Position numbers and translations under genes: made by a program
The notes under the pieces: generated by a model
What the model saw: the letters and a program-made list of their open reading frames with translations, nothing else
What the model was told of the DNA's origin: nothing
Databases searched by the model: none
Assembly: GCF_005280585.1 (NCBI RefSeq)
Contig: NZ_SZVO01000008.1
Location: 124,001-188,000 of the forward strand
Length of the DNA stretch: 64,000 nt
Source: Dyadobacter frigoris
GTDB taxonomy: Bacteria; Bacteroidota; Bacteroidia; Cytophagales; Spirosomataceae
Direction: 5' to 3'
Shown: piece by piece, positions 1 through 9,196 of the stretch
How the letters are laid out: each line of letters begins with the position of its first letter
How positions within the stretch are numbered: position 1 is the stretch's first letter

Positions 1-95
1 TGCTGAATGTTACTTCTTATTATCAGCAGGTTGTTATGGGTGCTATCATCATCGGTGCGGTGGTTTTAGATAGTATGGGGAAAGAAAAAAGCTAG
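1..95 (+). CDS. Sugar ABC transporter permease (RbsC-like), C-terminal end only
   Basis: The window opens inside this gene. The last 30 codons are read from position 3 and stop at TAG 93-95. They include the segment VVMGAIIIGAVVLDS and the tail MGKEKS, the usual ending of RbsC/XylH-type sugar ABC permeases (last membrane helix, then a short charged tail). The next gene, 50 bases on, is a matching periplasmic sugar-binding lipoprotein, which supports the call. Substrate cannot be read from so little sequence. Confidence 0.7.
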   Translation, partial: LNVTSYYQQVVMGAIIIGAVVLDSMGKEKS

Positions 96-145
96 GATTT
101 ATAAAGCCTGAATCATATTTAACATTGCCTTTTGTTTCCAATAAA

Positions 146-1105
146 ATGAATAAAATATTTATGAAACTGAATTCCATTTGCTCATTTGTACTTATTGCTT
201 CTGTTTTTGTTGGATGTAATCAATCCAAAAATTCCGAATCAGAGACAAAGGATGGCACGCGAAAACTTGTCATCGGAAGCACGATGTTAAGTATGCAAAA
301 CGAGTTCGTTGTCAATGTGAGTGATGAAATGGAAGCAAAAGCCAAAGAACTCGGTGTTGAACTCATTACCGTTGACGCCGAACGTTCTGCTTTGAAGCAG
401 GTTGAACAGGTTGAAAGTTTTATCGCACAAGGTGTGGATGCCATCGTTATGAATCCTTGTGAGGTAGAAGCAAGCTCACCCGCTGTGAAACTTGCCCTGG
501 ATGCTAAAATTCCAATCATCAATGTAAACTCTGAAACCACTGCAAAACCAACATCTTTTGTTGGTTCTGATGACGTTGAGTCTGCCAGAATTGCGATGAA
601 CTATATTGTCAAAAAGTTAGGTGGAAAGGGTAATGTGATCATGATGCATGGTTATATGGGACAAGCCGCTCAGATAAAAAGGGATAAAGGAGCAAAAGAA
701 ATTCTGAAAGCAAATCCGGGATTAAAACTTCTCGCAGAACAGTCAGGAGAATGGGACCGCGCTAAAGCAATGTCATTGACCGAAAACTGGGTTCAGTCTT
801 ATGGCACTAAAATCAATGCTGTTTTCGCCCAAAATGACGAAATGGGATTAGGGGTTGTAAAAGCTTTGGAAGCAGCCGGATTGAAAAATAAAATAATCGT
901 GGTAAGTATCGATGCTATTCCTGATGCATTGCAGGCTGTAAAAAAAGGAACACTCGATGCAACCGTTTATCAAAACGCAAAACAACAGGGCAGCAAAGCT
1001 ATTGAGAATGCAGTAAAAGCAGCCAAAGGTGAAGCATTTGAAAAGGAAGTTTTGATCCCGTTTCAGCTCGTTACAAAAGAAAATTTAAGTGAGTTTTTGA
1101 AATAA
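146..1105 (+). CDS. Periplasmic sugar-binding lipoprotein of an ABC importer (RbsB-like)
   Basis: Substrate-binding protein of the ribose/galactose class (periplasmic binding protein type 1, Peripla_BP_4), which would hand a sugar to the permease ending at 95. I chose ATG 146 because it leaves a short lipoprotein signal (MNKIFMKLNS, a hydrophobic core, lipobox FVGC). An in-frame TTG at 125 is possible but less likely. The family landmarks are present: an early STMLSMQNEF strand, the hinge segment QGVDAIVMNPCEVEA, the NVNSETT region, and late INAVFAQNDEMGLGVVKAL and VSIDAIPDAL motifs. At about 319 residues it is full length. It sits just downstream of the permease and upstream of a secreted propeller gene, so it fits a carbohydrate-use locus. 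The exact ligand is unknown. Confidence 0.88.
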   Translation: MNKIFMKLNSICSFVLIASVFVGCNQSKNSESETKDGTRKLVIGSTMLSMQNEFVVNVSDEMEAKAKELGVELITVDAERSALKQVEQVESFIAQGVDAIVMNPCEVEASSPAVKLALDAKIPIINVNSETTAKPTSFVGSDDVESARIAMNYIVKKLGGKGNVIMMHGYMGQAAQIKRDKGAKEILKANPGLKLLAEQSGEWDRAKAMSLTENWVQSYGTKINAVFAQNDEMGLGVVKALEAAGLKNKIIVVSIDAIPDALQAVKKGTLDATVYQNAKQQGSKAIENAVKAAKGEAFEKEVLIPFQLVTKENLSEFLK

Positions 1106-1163
1106 AATCAAATTTTTCAATTAATTCCATTTGCCAAAAAGTACAAGAAATCAATCCTGAACC

Positions 1164-2342
1164 ATGAAAAATAAAACCGGAGAAATGAAAGTCGCTTTAT
1201 CGGGAATCCTTTTGGGAATCTGTTTTCTTACATCTGCGAATGCGCAGCAAAATGAAAAGAAAGCAACGCCCGTCCGGTTTGAAAAAAAACAGATTGCGTC
1301 TGAAAGCAATGAATCGGTAGCGGTTTTTGACGTAAATAATGACGGTAAGCCGGATCTTGTTTCAGGTGAATTCTGGTATAAAGGCCCTGAATTTTTTGAT
1401 CGTTTCTACATTGGAGAAGTGAAACGTCACGGTGAATATTGGGATGATTTTGCAACCATTCCAATGGACGTTAATGGCGATGGAAATATGGATTTTATAA
1501 CAGGCGGCTGGTTTAATAAAAGTCTGATCTGGCGTGAAAATCCGGGAAATAACGGTCCGTGGAAAGATCACTTAATCGATGAAACCGGTAATGTTGAAAC
1601 TGCAAGAGCCTGGGACATAGACAATGACGGCTTTCCGGAAATTGTCCCCAATAACCCGAATCTTCCTTTCAAATTTTACAAATTAGAAAGAGACAAATCG
1701 GGAAAAGCGACCGGAACTTTTACCAAAATTCAAGTTGCTGAAAAGCAGGACCACGGTGTTGGATTTGGTGATGTAAACGGAGACGGAAGGGGTGATTTTA
1801 TTATCAGTACGGGCTGGCTGGAAGCTCCAAAAGATGTATTGAAAGATAAATGGATTGCTCACAATGATTTTAAGCTTGGTACCGCCAGCGTTCCTATTTT
1901 AGTTGTTGATGTCAATGGTGATAAGAAAAATGATATCATTGTGGGACAGGCGCATAGCTACGGGCTCGATTGGTACGAGCAGATAACCAAAGCGGGTAAA
2001 ATTGATTGGATAAAACATGTTATTGATCCCTTTAATTCGCAATTTCATTCTATGGAATGGGTTGATCTTGATAATGACGGGAAAAATGAATTGGTGACCG
2101 GGAAAAGATACCGCGCACATAACGGGAACGATCCGGGAGAAAAGGATCTGGTTGGTCTTTACTACTTTCAATGGAACGGTGAGTCTTTTGTTAAACAGGT
2201 AATTTCGCACGGTACTTATGGCGTTGGAAAAGGAATTGGTGTTTATTTTTCAACGGCGGATTTGCATGGAAGTGGCCGCAAGGATATCATTGTAGCCGGA
2301 AAAGATGGTTTGTATGTTTTTTTCAATCAGGGCAATAACTAA
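1164..2342 (+). CDS. Secreted FG-GAP/VCBS repeat beta-propeller protein
   Basis: Exported protein of 392 residues with an N-terminal signal peptide (hydrophobic core LSGILLGICFLTSANAQ). The body has at least seven evenly spaced FG-GAP/VCBS blades, each with an Asp-rich calcium-loop motif: DVNNDGKPDLVSGE, DVNGDGNMDFITGG, DIDNDGFPEIV, DVNGDGRGDFIIS, DVNGDKKNDIIVG, DLDNDGKNELVTG and DLHGSGRKDIIVAG. Such propellers usually act as binding or scaffold modules outside the cytoplasm; no catalytic domain is visible. A second ATG at 1185 (MKVALSG) is an alternative start. It lies between the sugar-binding lipoprotein and the SGNH gene on the same strand, so a role in substrate capture is plausible but inferred. 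Confidence 0.85.
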   Translation: MKNKTGEMKVALSGILLGICFLTSANAQQNEKKATPVRFEKKQIASESNESVAVFDVNNDGKPDLVSGEFWYKGPEFFDRFYIGEVKRHGEYWDDFATIPMDVNGDGNMDFITGGWFNKSLIWRENPGNNGPWKDHLIDETGNVETARAWDIDNDGFPEIVPNNPNLPFKFYKLERDKSGKATGTFTKIQVAEKQDHGVGFGDVNGDGRGDFIISTGWLEAPKDVLKDKWIAHNDFKLGTASVPILVVDVNGDKKNDIIVGQAHSYGLDWYEQITKAGKIDWIKHVIDPFNSQFHSMEWVDLDNDGKNELVTGKRYRAHNGNDPGEKDLVGLYYFQWNGESFVKQVISHGTYGVGKGIGVYFSTADLHGSGRKDIIVAGKDGLYVFFNQGNN

Positions 2343-2405
2343 GTTTTGATGTTCATTTAATCTTTCAGTGGCAGCATTGGATTAAAAAAGTCCATTGTTG
2401 TAATA

Positions 2406-2413
2406 TATTTTTG
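2406..2413 (+). promoter_or_regulatory. Candidate -7 promoter element (TATTTTTG)
   Basis: TATTTTTG fits the Bacteroidota TAnnTTTG consensus exactly and lies 25 bases before the ATG of the SGNH gene. No TTG/TTTG element sits at the usual 17-23 base spacing upstream, so the call is weak. Confidence 0.3.
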
Positions 2414-2438
2414 ACATAATTACTTAAACCCCAAATGC

Positions 2439-3671
2439 ATGAGAAAGGTATCGGTCACTTTTGGCCATATTTTACTATTGTTACTTACAATTTTTTACAA
2501 GCCCGTTGAAGTCGAGGCGCAATCAAAAACGTCCGCTTTTGATTTAAAAGACGGAGATAGGGTTGTTTTTCTTGGGAATTCGCTTTTTGAGAATGATTTC
2601 CAATACGGTTATCTGGAACTGGCGCTTACGACCCGTTTCCCCGACAAAAATGTTACTTTCCGTAATCTGGGATGGTCAGGTGATGATGTCTGGGGAGACG
2701 GACGCAGTACTTTTACCAATCCGCCTACTGCTTACCAACATCTTATGCAAAACATTGCCAAAACGCAGCCAACCGTAGTTTTTCTTGGTTATGGAGGCGT
2801 GGAAGCGCAGGAAGGTGAAGCAGGTTTAGCGCATTTTAAAGACGGATTAAATAATCTGCTTAATAAAATTGACTCGCTGGGTGCGAAGACCATTTTGCTT
2901 TCAACGATTCCGGTAGTGTCCAGTGATACTTCCATCAATCTTTCAAAACGCAACGCAGATCTGGAACTTTATGCTTCTGCTATTGCGAAAATAGCGGCGG
3001 ATCGTGGGAAACAGTTCATTGATATTTACAAACCCATTATGGATGCCAGCAAAAAGACGACCATTATTGAAAATGGGGTTCACCTTAACGAAACCGGATA
3101 TTATTATCTGGCTAATGTTTTGGAAAATGGTTTAGGTTTGAAAAACGAAAAACAAACAACAACTATTTCTGTTTCCAAAACAGGAGCAGAAGCTTCCGCC
3201 AATGCCAAAATACTGGAATCAGATAAGGAATTGGCAAATCTTCAATTTATAATTCCTGAAAAATTCCTTCCATTGCCGGCTTCTCCGGAAACTGAAAAGC
3301 TGGCGGATGTCGCTCCAATACTTAAAGTGACAGGATTGAAAAAAGGCTTTTATGCACTTACGGCGAATGACGATCAGATCGTAACAGCATCTGCAAAAGA
3401 CTGGGAAAAAGGTGTTGAGATCAAACAAGGCCCGTCGTATTATCAATCCGCGGAAATCAGGGATATGATATTGAAAAAAAATGAACTGCATTTTTTTCAA
3501 TACAGACCGATCAACGAAACCTACATCATCGGATTCCGGGCATACGAGCAAGGCAAACATGTGAAGGATCTGGAGGATCAAAACATTTTGATCAAATGGC
3601 TGGAAGGGCAGATTGCTTTACAAAGAATGCCGAAAGAAATAGTTTATAAGCTGTCGGCTCTTGGCAACTAG
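2439..3671 (+). CDS. SGNH/GDSL-hydrolase-fold exported protein with altered catalytic blocks
   Basis: Exported protein (signal peptide to about residue 28, ending EVEAQ) with an SGNH/GDSL fold of the type often encoded beside large propeller-cytochrome proteins. Block I is DRVVFLGNSLFE with the putative nucleophile Ser48, and block II is NLGWSGDDVWGDG. Block III reads FLGYGGVEAQEGEAGL. In relatives I recall, an Asn sits where Val121 is (YGxNE), so the oxyanion Asn seems to be lost. Block V reads ENGVHLNE, with His215 but Asn212 in place of the usual Asp three residues before it. The C-terminal third (about residues 245-410) is a family-specific extension. The stop overlaps a short repeat and the propeller-cytochrome gene follows, so the two probably work together on a carbohydrate. 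Activity is uncertain given the two substitutions. Confidence 0.75.
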   Translation: MRKVSVTFGHILLLLLTIFYKPVEVEAQSKTSAFDLKDGDRVVFLGNSLFENDFQYGYLELALTTRFPDKNVTFRNLGWSGDDVWGDGRSTFTNPPTAYQHLMQNIAKTQPTVVFLGYGGVEAQEGEAGLAHFKDGLNNLLNKIDSLGAKTILLSTIPVVSSDTSINLSKRNADLELYASAIAKIAADRGKQFIDIYKPIMDASKKTTIIENGVHLNETGYYYLANVLENGLGLKNEKQTTTISVSKTGAEASANAKILESDKELANLQFIIPEKFLPLPASPETEKLADVAPILKVTGLKKGFYALTANDDQIVTASAKDWEKGVEIKQGPSYYQSAEIRDMILKKNELHFFQYRPINETYIIGFRAYEQGKHVKDLEDQNILIKWLEGQIALQRMPKEIVYKLSALGN

Positions 3672-3782
3672 CTTTTAGCTCACAGTATCAAAACTTAATT
3701 AAATTAGGAAATAATTCAGGCGAAACAAGGCTAAAAGCTAACCACGGTTCGCCGCGCGGCTAATAGCCAACAGCTAAAAAAA
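3669..3782. repeat. Intergenic spacer with inverted AGCTAAAAGCT-type repeats
   Basis: The spacer holds tagcttttagct (3669-3680, overlapping the SGNH stop) and an inverted near-copy ggctaaaagcta (3729-3740), then a third partial copy cagctaaaa near 3771. Between them is a GC-rich stretch, gttcgccgcgcggc. This could be a small dispersed intergenic element or an mRNA structure. I see no promoter. Confidence 0.4.
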
Positions 3783-3783
3783 T

Positions 3784-6700
3784 ATGAAAGCAATAAAACT
3801 ACTTATCGGGATAATGGTTCTGCCGCTTGTCCTGCTTATGACCTCATCGGTAAATCAAAAAAATGTATATGAAGATCCGGATCCGAAGAAAGAACTGGCG
3901 TCTTTCAAGGTAGCCGACGGTTTTGAGGTAACACTCTGGGCAGCCGAACCACTTGTTGCAAAACCTATTCAAATGAACTGGGATGCTGATGGCCGTTTAT
4001 GGGTTGTGAGCAGTACCGCTTATCCTCACTTGAAAACAGGAGAAGTGGCTAATGACAAAATCTTCGTGATTGAAGATACGGACGGTGACGGTAAGGCTGA
4101 TAAAACTACCATTTTTGCAGAAGGTTTAACAACCCCAACAGGGATTCTGCCCGGTGACGGTGGCGTTTACGTGGCTAACTCAACGGAAATTTTACATTTT
4201 TCTGACACGGATGGTGACGGAAAGGCGGATAAAAAGCGCAGAATCCTGAACGGTTTCGGAACAGGAGATGCGCATCATTTGATCCATACTTTTCGTTGGG
4301 GACCGGAAGGAAAGTTGTATTTTAATCAGTCGATCTATATTTTCAGCCACGTTGAAACACCCTTTGGAACTAAACGTCTGGAAGCGGGTGGGGTATGGCA
4401 GTTAAATCCAAAAACATTGGAAATAGATGTTTACGCCCGCGGGGGTATTAACTTCTGGGGATTGCAGTTTGACCGGTGGGGCCAATCCTTCCTGACCGAC
4501 GGCGCTGGTGGTGAAGGTATTAATTATGCATTTCCAGGCGCCGCATTTGCTGCCGCCCAAGGTGCAGAAAGAATAATTAGAGGATTAAACCCTGGTCAGC
4601 CAAAACATAGTGGACTGGATGTAATTTCAGGAAGACATTTGCCCGATGCATGGCAAGGAAGAATGATTGCTAATGATTTCAGAGCAAACCGGATCAATAG
4701 CTTCAAACTTGAAGAACAGGGGAGCGGTTATGCTTCAAAACAAATGGAAGATTTGATGTGGACGGACGATATCGCTTTTCGTCCGGTTGATATTAACGTG
4801 GGTCCTGATGGAGCAATTTATGTTGCCGACTGGTATAACCCGATTATTCAGCATGGTGAGGTAGATTTTTTTGACCCGCGTCGTGATCAGGAACATGGAC
4901 GTATCTGGAAAATTACCGCTAAAAACCGACCTTTGGTAAAAGTGCCAAAATTAAATAAAGCACCTGTTGCCGAACTTTTGGAAGCCCTGAAAGTACCGGA
5001 AGAACTTACCCGCACAAACGTAAAACAAGTATTAAAAGAACGTGGAGCCAAAGAAGTAATTCCGGCTTTACGCGCCTGGGTAAATGGTTTGGATAAAAAG
5101 GATAAGGATTACGAACACAATTTGCTGGAAGCTCTGTGGGTATTCCAGGCTCTGGATACTGTTAACGAACCTCTTTTACTAAGTCTGATCAATGCAGAAA
5201 GTCACAATGCGCGTGCGGCAGGATTGCGTGCGCTGGGATTCTGGTATACCAGAATTAATAATGTGCCAGGCATTCTTGCCAAAGCGGTGACAGATAAACA
5301 TGCTCAGGTTCGTATGGAAGCTGTTATTGACCTTCGCAAAACGAAAACACCGGAAGCTGCCCGTGCTGCACTTTCTGTTCTGGATTTGCAAATGGATGAG
5401 TTCCTCGATTATGCACTTTGGCAGACGGTTCGTGAATTAGAGCCGGTTTGGATGGCCAGGCTGAAAACGGATCCAAATTATCTGGGCGACGCTAAAAAGA
5501 CGGTTTATGCTCTGAAATCTTTGAGTTCACAAGAAGCGGTTACACAATTGATCAGTTTATATGGAAAAGGACAGGTGCCTCAGGAATATCAAAAAGATGT
5601 GCTTAACGCAATAGCCAAATCCGGACAAACTGCCGATCTGAACATGCTGCTTGACTTAACTGTTGAAAATAAAGATAAAAATATAACTCCTCAGTTAGCA
5701 ACTTTGGAAGATGCTGCCCGTCAGCGGAAAGCAAAACCAGACAAAAATCCGGAACGCGTTGCTGATTTTATTGGAAATGAAGATGAAGCCGTTAGTTTGA
5801 GCGCGATCCGTCTTGCGGGTTTGTGGAAACTGGAAACATTAAACGATCGCCTTACAGGTCTGATTAAGACCGGAACTCCTGCGACTAAAAAAGCTGCATT
5901 AGGCGCTTTGGCATCCATTGACAAGGAGAAGGCGATGAAGCTGATGATAGAAATGACGGGTCCTAAATATACTCCCGAAGTGCGAATTATTTCTGCGGCA
6001 CAGCTTGCAGCTTTAAATCCTGCGGAAGGGGCGAAAACTGCTACGGAACTAATGCGCACTTTACCTGCGGATGCGGATGTTACTGATCTTTTCATGGCAT
6101 TTATTCCAAATAATCTTGGCGCATCTGCCTTGGCAGATGCTATTGCGGCAAAAAAGATTCCGGAAGCAGCAGCGAAGACAGGAAGGCAGCTTGTTCAAAC
6201 CCGCGCTGGCTGGAACCGTCAGAGAATAGATCAGATCACAGCATTGAATAAAGCATTGGAAGCTTCTGGTGGAACCTTACCGGTTCAGAATATGAAACAG
6301 GATCTGAATGATAAGGAGATTGCAAGTCTGGCAAAAGTGGTCACTGATCAGGCTGATCCTGTAAAGGGAGAGATTATTTTCAGAAGGGCCGGTACAAGTT
6401 GTACAACTTGTCACGCGATTGGTGGTGCAGGCGGCCGAATCGGTCCTGATTTAAGCAGTTTGGGTACAAGTTCTCCCGTTGAGACCATTATTCGTTCTGT
6501 GCTTTATCCAAGTTTATCTATTAAGGAAGGCTATGATTTAAAGCGTGTTGTAAAGAAAGATGGCAGCGAATTACTGGGGTATCTTGCCAGCGATGGTGCG
6601 TCGGAAATTGTGATTCGTGATGTGACGGGCAAAGAGGTTTCCATTGCCAAAAGTCAGGTTCAGCTGATGGAAAAAGTGCCGGGCTCTCTGATGCCTCCAG

Positions 6701-7245
6701 GATTAACTGCCAGCCTGGATAAACAGGAGTTTGTTGATTTGATCGGTTTTCTTTCGAAAATGGGAGAATCCGGCAAATTCCGTGTTCCGACGACAAGATT
6801 TGTACGCCGATGGAATACAGTAGAAGCAAGTAAAGAAACAGCGAAAAGGATTCTGGCCGAAGGCCCCGGGTATGTTGTAAAGGATAAATCGAAAATAAGT
6901 TTCCAGCCTGTTTATAGCAAAGTTGCGGGTGATTTGCCCCTTGAAGATTTACCTGTTATCGACGCAGGTGCCGATAAAAAATACAGTTTCGTACGATTTG
7001 AAATTGAAGTACTGACGAAGGGAAATGTTGATCTGGCATTTAGTTCGACGGCAGGAATTACTGCCTGGACGGATGGAAAACCGCTAAAACTTGCTGAAAG
7101 TGGAGCCATAGCAGATTTTTCTCAGGGTATTCATACTATTACACTTGCTGTAAACAGAAGTTTGTTTAAAGACAGCTCATTAAATGTTCAGTTACAAGAT
7201 GCACAAAATGGTCCAGCCCAGACCCGATTGGTTATGGGAAAATAA
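3784..7245 (+). CDS. Large propeller / HEAT-repeat / cytochrome c protein (PVC-type haem-binding CxxCH family)
   Basis: Exported 1153-residue protein with three parts. After a signal peptide (about residues 1-24), residues 40-390 form a membrane-bound-dehydrogenase-like propeller related to soluble quinoprotein sugar dehydrogenases. It shows DGRLWVVSSTAYPH, two Asp-rich TDGDGKADK loops and GPDGAIYVADWYNP. Residues 400-840 are alpha-helical HEAT-like repeats. A class I cytochrome c domain follows, with haem site C873-T-T-C876-H877, GPDLSSLG, and an LMPPGL segment giving the distal Met. The C-terminus is a small beta domain. This architecture is known from Planctomycetes and Bacteroidota as the PVC-type haem-binding CxxCH protein. 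The likely role is periplasmic oxidation of a sugar-derived substrate with electrons passed to the haem. A terminator follows at 7267-7306. Confidence 0.88.
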   Translation: MKAIKLLIGIMVLPLVLLMTSSVNQKNVYEDPDPKKELASFKVADGFEVTLWAAEPLVAKPIQMNWDADGRLWVVSSTAYPHLKTGEVANDKIFVIEDTDGDGKADKTTIFAEGLTTPTGILPGDGGVYVANSTEILHFSDTDGDGKADKKRRILNGFGTGDAHHLIHTFRWGPEGKLYFNQSIYIFSHVETPFGTKRLEAGGVWQLNPKTLEIDVYARGGINFWGLQFDRWGQSFLTDGAGGEGINYAFPGAAFAAAQGAERIIRGLNPGQPKHSGLDVISGRHLPDAWQGRMIANDFRANRINSFKLEEQGSGYASKQMEDLMWTDDIAFRPVDINVGPDGAIYVADWYNPIIQHGEVDFFDPRRDQEHGRIWKITAKNRPLVKVPKLNKAPVAELLEALKVPEELTRTNVKQVLKERGAKEVIPALRAWVNGLDKKDKDYEHNLLEALWVFQALDTVNEPLLLSLINAESHNARAAGLRALGFWYTRINNVPGILAKAVTDKHAQVRMEAVIDLRKTKTPEAARAALSVLDLQMDEFLDYALWQTVRELEPVWMARLKTDPNYLGDAKKTVYALKSLSSQEAVTQLISLYGKGQVPQEYQKDVLNAIAKSGQTADLNMLLDLTVENKDKNITPQLATLEDAARQRKAKPDKNPERVADFIGNEDEAVSLSAIRLAGLWKLETLNDRLTGLIKTGTPATKKAALGALASIDKEKAMKLMIEMTGPKYTPEVRIISAAQLAALNPAEGAKTATELMRTLPADADVTDLFMAFIPNNLGASALADAIAAKKIPEAAAKTGRQLVQTRAGWNRQRIDQITALNKALEASGGTLPVQNMKQDLNDKEIASLAKVVTDQADPVKGEIIFRRAGTSCTTCHAIGGAGGRIGPDLSSLGTSSPVETIIRSVLYPSLSIKEGYDLKRVVKKDGSELLGYLASDGASEIVIRDVTGKEVSIAKSQVQLMEKVPGSLMPPGLTASLDKQEFVDLIGFLSKMGESGKFRVPTTRFVRRWNTVEASKETAKRILAEGPGYVVKDKSKISFQPVYSKVAGDLPLEDLPVIDAGADKKYSFVRFEIEVLTKGNVDLAFSSTAGITAWTDGKPLKLAESGAIADFSQGIHTITLAVNRSLFKDSSLNVQLQDAQNGPAQTRLVMGK

Positions 7246-7266
7246 AAATATTTAACTCGATTGACA

Positions 7267-7306
7267 AGCAGAGGTTAGCTCAAAAGGGCTGACCTCTGCT
7301 TTTTTT
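7267..7306 (+). terminator. Rho-independent terminator after the propeller-cytochrome gene
   Basis: The 5' arm agcagaggttagc (7267-7279) pairs with gctgacctctgct (7288-7300) with one G-U wobble, an 8-base loop and a T-run to 7306. It is 22 bases past the stop and separates the first block from the ECF sigma unit. Confidence 0.85.
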
Positions 7307-7501
7307 GATTTAAAATAGCTCTTTATCGTTTTATAGGATGCGTAAATATGTACTATATGAATATTTGGCATTTGTTCATTTGGTGTGTTAATATATTCTG
7401 CTTAAAAGATTTTTACTTTTTTATTATTTGCAGTGTAGGGAAAAGTAGTATGTAATTGTCTGGTTGGTGTATTAGTAAGACGGCACCTTGAACCACCCCA
7501 G

Positions 7502-8149
7502 ATGACTGCTTTTTCTTTAAATGGTTTTAATGAAGATTTATCAGGAAATGTTTCCGGAACATTTGATAAAATCACGGTAGAAACTGTCGTCACCGATGAC
7601 GAAATGCTGCTGAGAAATCAGTTTGATTTAGATCCTGAAAAAGGTTGTGAGCTGCTTTTCAGAAGATACTATGTCAATCTTTGTAATCACGCCATCCGGT
7701 TTGTCCATTCCAGAGAAGTAGCTGAAGATATCGTTTCTGAAATTTTTACCGTTTTCTGGCAAAACCAGATTTTCAAACAGGTCAATACTTCTTACCGGGC
7801 CTATCTTTATCAATCCGTTAGAAACCGCTCCTTTAACTATTTGAAAGGACAAATGAAATTTTCTCATGCCGCAGAAGATTTTATTCAGACATCAAATAGT
7901 CCAAATCCGGACGAGGCGCTTCAGTATACCGAGCTTCACCAAAAAATCGAAAACATAATACGGGATTTGCCGCCCCAATGCCGCAGAGCGTATTTGTTAA
8001 AGCGGGTTGAAGGGAAAAAATACAGCGAGATAGCAGAAGAATTGAAAATCAGCGCCAAAGCTGTGGAAGCATTGGTAAGTCGTGCCTTAGTCAGACTGAG
8101 AAAAGAATTGTCCGCGCACTGGATACTGATTTTTCTTCTCTATCAATAA
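7502..8149 (+). CDS. ECF RNA polymerase sigma factor (Bacteroidota type)
   Basis: Extracytoplasmic-function sigma factor of 215 residues. Region 2 is the segment from CELLFRRYYVNLCNHA to REVAEDIVSEIFTVFW and on to YRAYLYQSVRNRSFNYLK. Region 4 includes LPPQCRRAYLLKRVEGKKY and SEIAEELKISAKAVEALVSR. The first 30 or so residues precede the usual fold, so initiation at the ATG near 7601 (MLLRNQ) is an alternative. A FecR-type anti-sigma, a SusC with an STN domain and a SusD follow. That order is the classical cell-surface signalling module, in which substrate binding at the outer membrane frees the sigma factor to transcribe the receptor genes. Confidence 0.93.
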   Translation: MTAFSLNGFNEDLSGNVSGTFDKITVETVVTDDEMLLRNQFDLDPEKGCELLFRRYYVNLCNHAIRFVHSREVAEDIVSEIFTVFWQNQIFKQVNTSYRAYLYQSVRNRSFNYLKGQMKFSHAAEDFIQTSNSPNPDEALQYTELHQKIENIIRDLPPQCRRAYLLKRVEGKKYSEIAEELKISAKAVEALVSRALVRLRKELSAHWILIFLLYQ

Positions 8150-8197
8150 ACGGCAGAAAGTCAGCACTTCCTCTTTACCTCAGTATCAATTCAACTT

Positions 8198-9193
8198 ATG
8201 AAGGAATCACGCATCAAATTATTACTATTTGATTTTTTTGACGGAAAAACCACATCCATACAGCGAAAGCTGATCGAAGAATGGTTGTTGGACGCTACTA
8301 ACCAGGAAATTTATTACCAGTGTCTGGACGAATGGGAGAGTGCACATCCGCAGTTTTCTCCTGACCACGAAACGGCATTATCAAATTTCCAATCGGTTTT
8401 AAATGGAAAAAATCAAGACAACTCTAATGTGCTTCAAGAAGTTATTTCCACCGGCCAATTTCAGTTTAGCAGGTGGAAATCATTTGCAGCGGCTGCTTGT
8501 ATAACGTTGGTCAGTTGCTTTATTTTCAAAAAGCAAATTCTCTACAAAGCTTATGAAGCTGCTGCCGGGAAGACTGCAACGTATTGTCTTTCAGAAGGTA
8601 CGCGAGTAATCTTAAATTCAAATTCTACATTGCTTGTTCCGCGTTTTGGCTTTGGTGATAATACCAGAGAAGTTTTCCTGAGCGGGGAAGCCGAATTTAA
8701 AGTGACGCATACGGCAAATAATGACCGGTTTATTGTGTCAATGGGTAAGGATTATCAGATTGAAGTGCTTGGAACTGAGTTCGTTGCTTTTTCAAGAGCA
8801 AGAGGAAAACGAGTTTTTCTGAAAAATGGGAAAGTGAAACTCAGGCTTCCGGAAGGAAAACAGTTGTACATGAAACCGGGAAATCTCTTTGTTTCATCTC
8901 CAAACGGGACGTTCAATCTGGTAGAAAAAGTAGACGCCCGCCCGTACACAGCTTGGAAAGACCAGACTTTTTATTTCAATAATACCCGGCTGTCTGATGT
9001 CGCTTTACAGATTCAGGAGCAGTTTGATGTCAAAGTACGTATAATAGATACGTTACTGTCAAACAAACGAATTGCCGGCATTTACAAAGCTGAACAGGCT
9101 GATGATTTGTTGCAGATCTTATCAGAACTGATGCGGATAGAAATTACTCAGAAAGAAGATATTATAGAACTGTCTACTCCTAAACTTCCTTAA
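8198..9193 (+). CDS. FecR-family anti-sigma / transmembrane sensor
   Basis: Inner-membrane regulator of 331 residues. An N-terminal cytoplasmic part (about 1-90) would hold the ECF sigma encoded 49 bases upstream. One membrane helix (about residues 93-110, FAAAACITLVSCFIF) is followed by a periplasmic FecR domain with the typical LSEGTRVILNSNSTLLVP strand, VFLSGEAEFKVTH and EVLGTEFVAFSR. The C-terminal DUF4974-like part, from FYFNNTRLSDVALQIQEQF on, would contact the STN domain of the SusC partner. It ends 3 bases before the SusC start, so the two are translated together. The call rests on motif recognition and gene order, both strong. Confidence 0.93.
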   Translation: MKESRIKLLLFDFFDGKTTSIQRKLIEEWLLDATNQEIYYQCLDEWESAHPQFSPDHETALSNFQSVLNGKNQDNSNVLQEVISTGQFQFSRWKSFAAAACITLVSCFIFKKQILYKAYEAAAGKTATYCLSEGTRVILNSNSTLLVPRFGFGDNTREVFLSGEAEFKVTHTANNDRFIVSMGKDYQIEVLGTEFVAFSRARGKRVFLKNGKVKLRLPEGKQLYMKPGNLFVSSPNGTFNLVEKVDARPYTAWKDQTFYFNNTRLSDVALQIQEQFDVKVRIIDTLLSNKRIAGIYKAEQADDLLQILSELMRIEITQKEDIIELSTPKLP

Positions 9194-9196
9194 TTT

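Noticed and set aside
220..540. Long open frame on the minus strand inside the sugar-binding lipoprotein gene
   Set aside because: It overlaps a well-supported gene on the other strand and shows no family motif; it is a shadow frame.
5721..6095. 124-codon minus-strand frame inside the propeller-cytochrome gene
   Set aside because: Low-complexity Ala/Ser-rich frame opposite HEAT repeats; shadow of the real gene.
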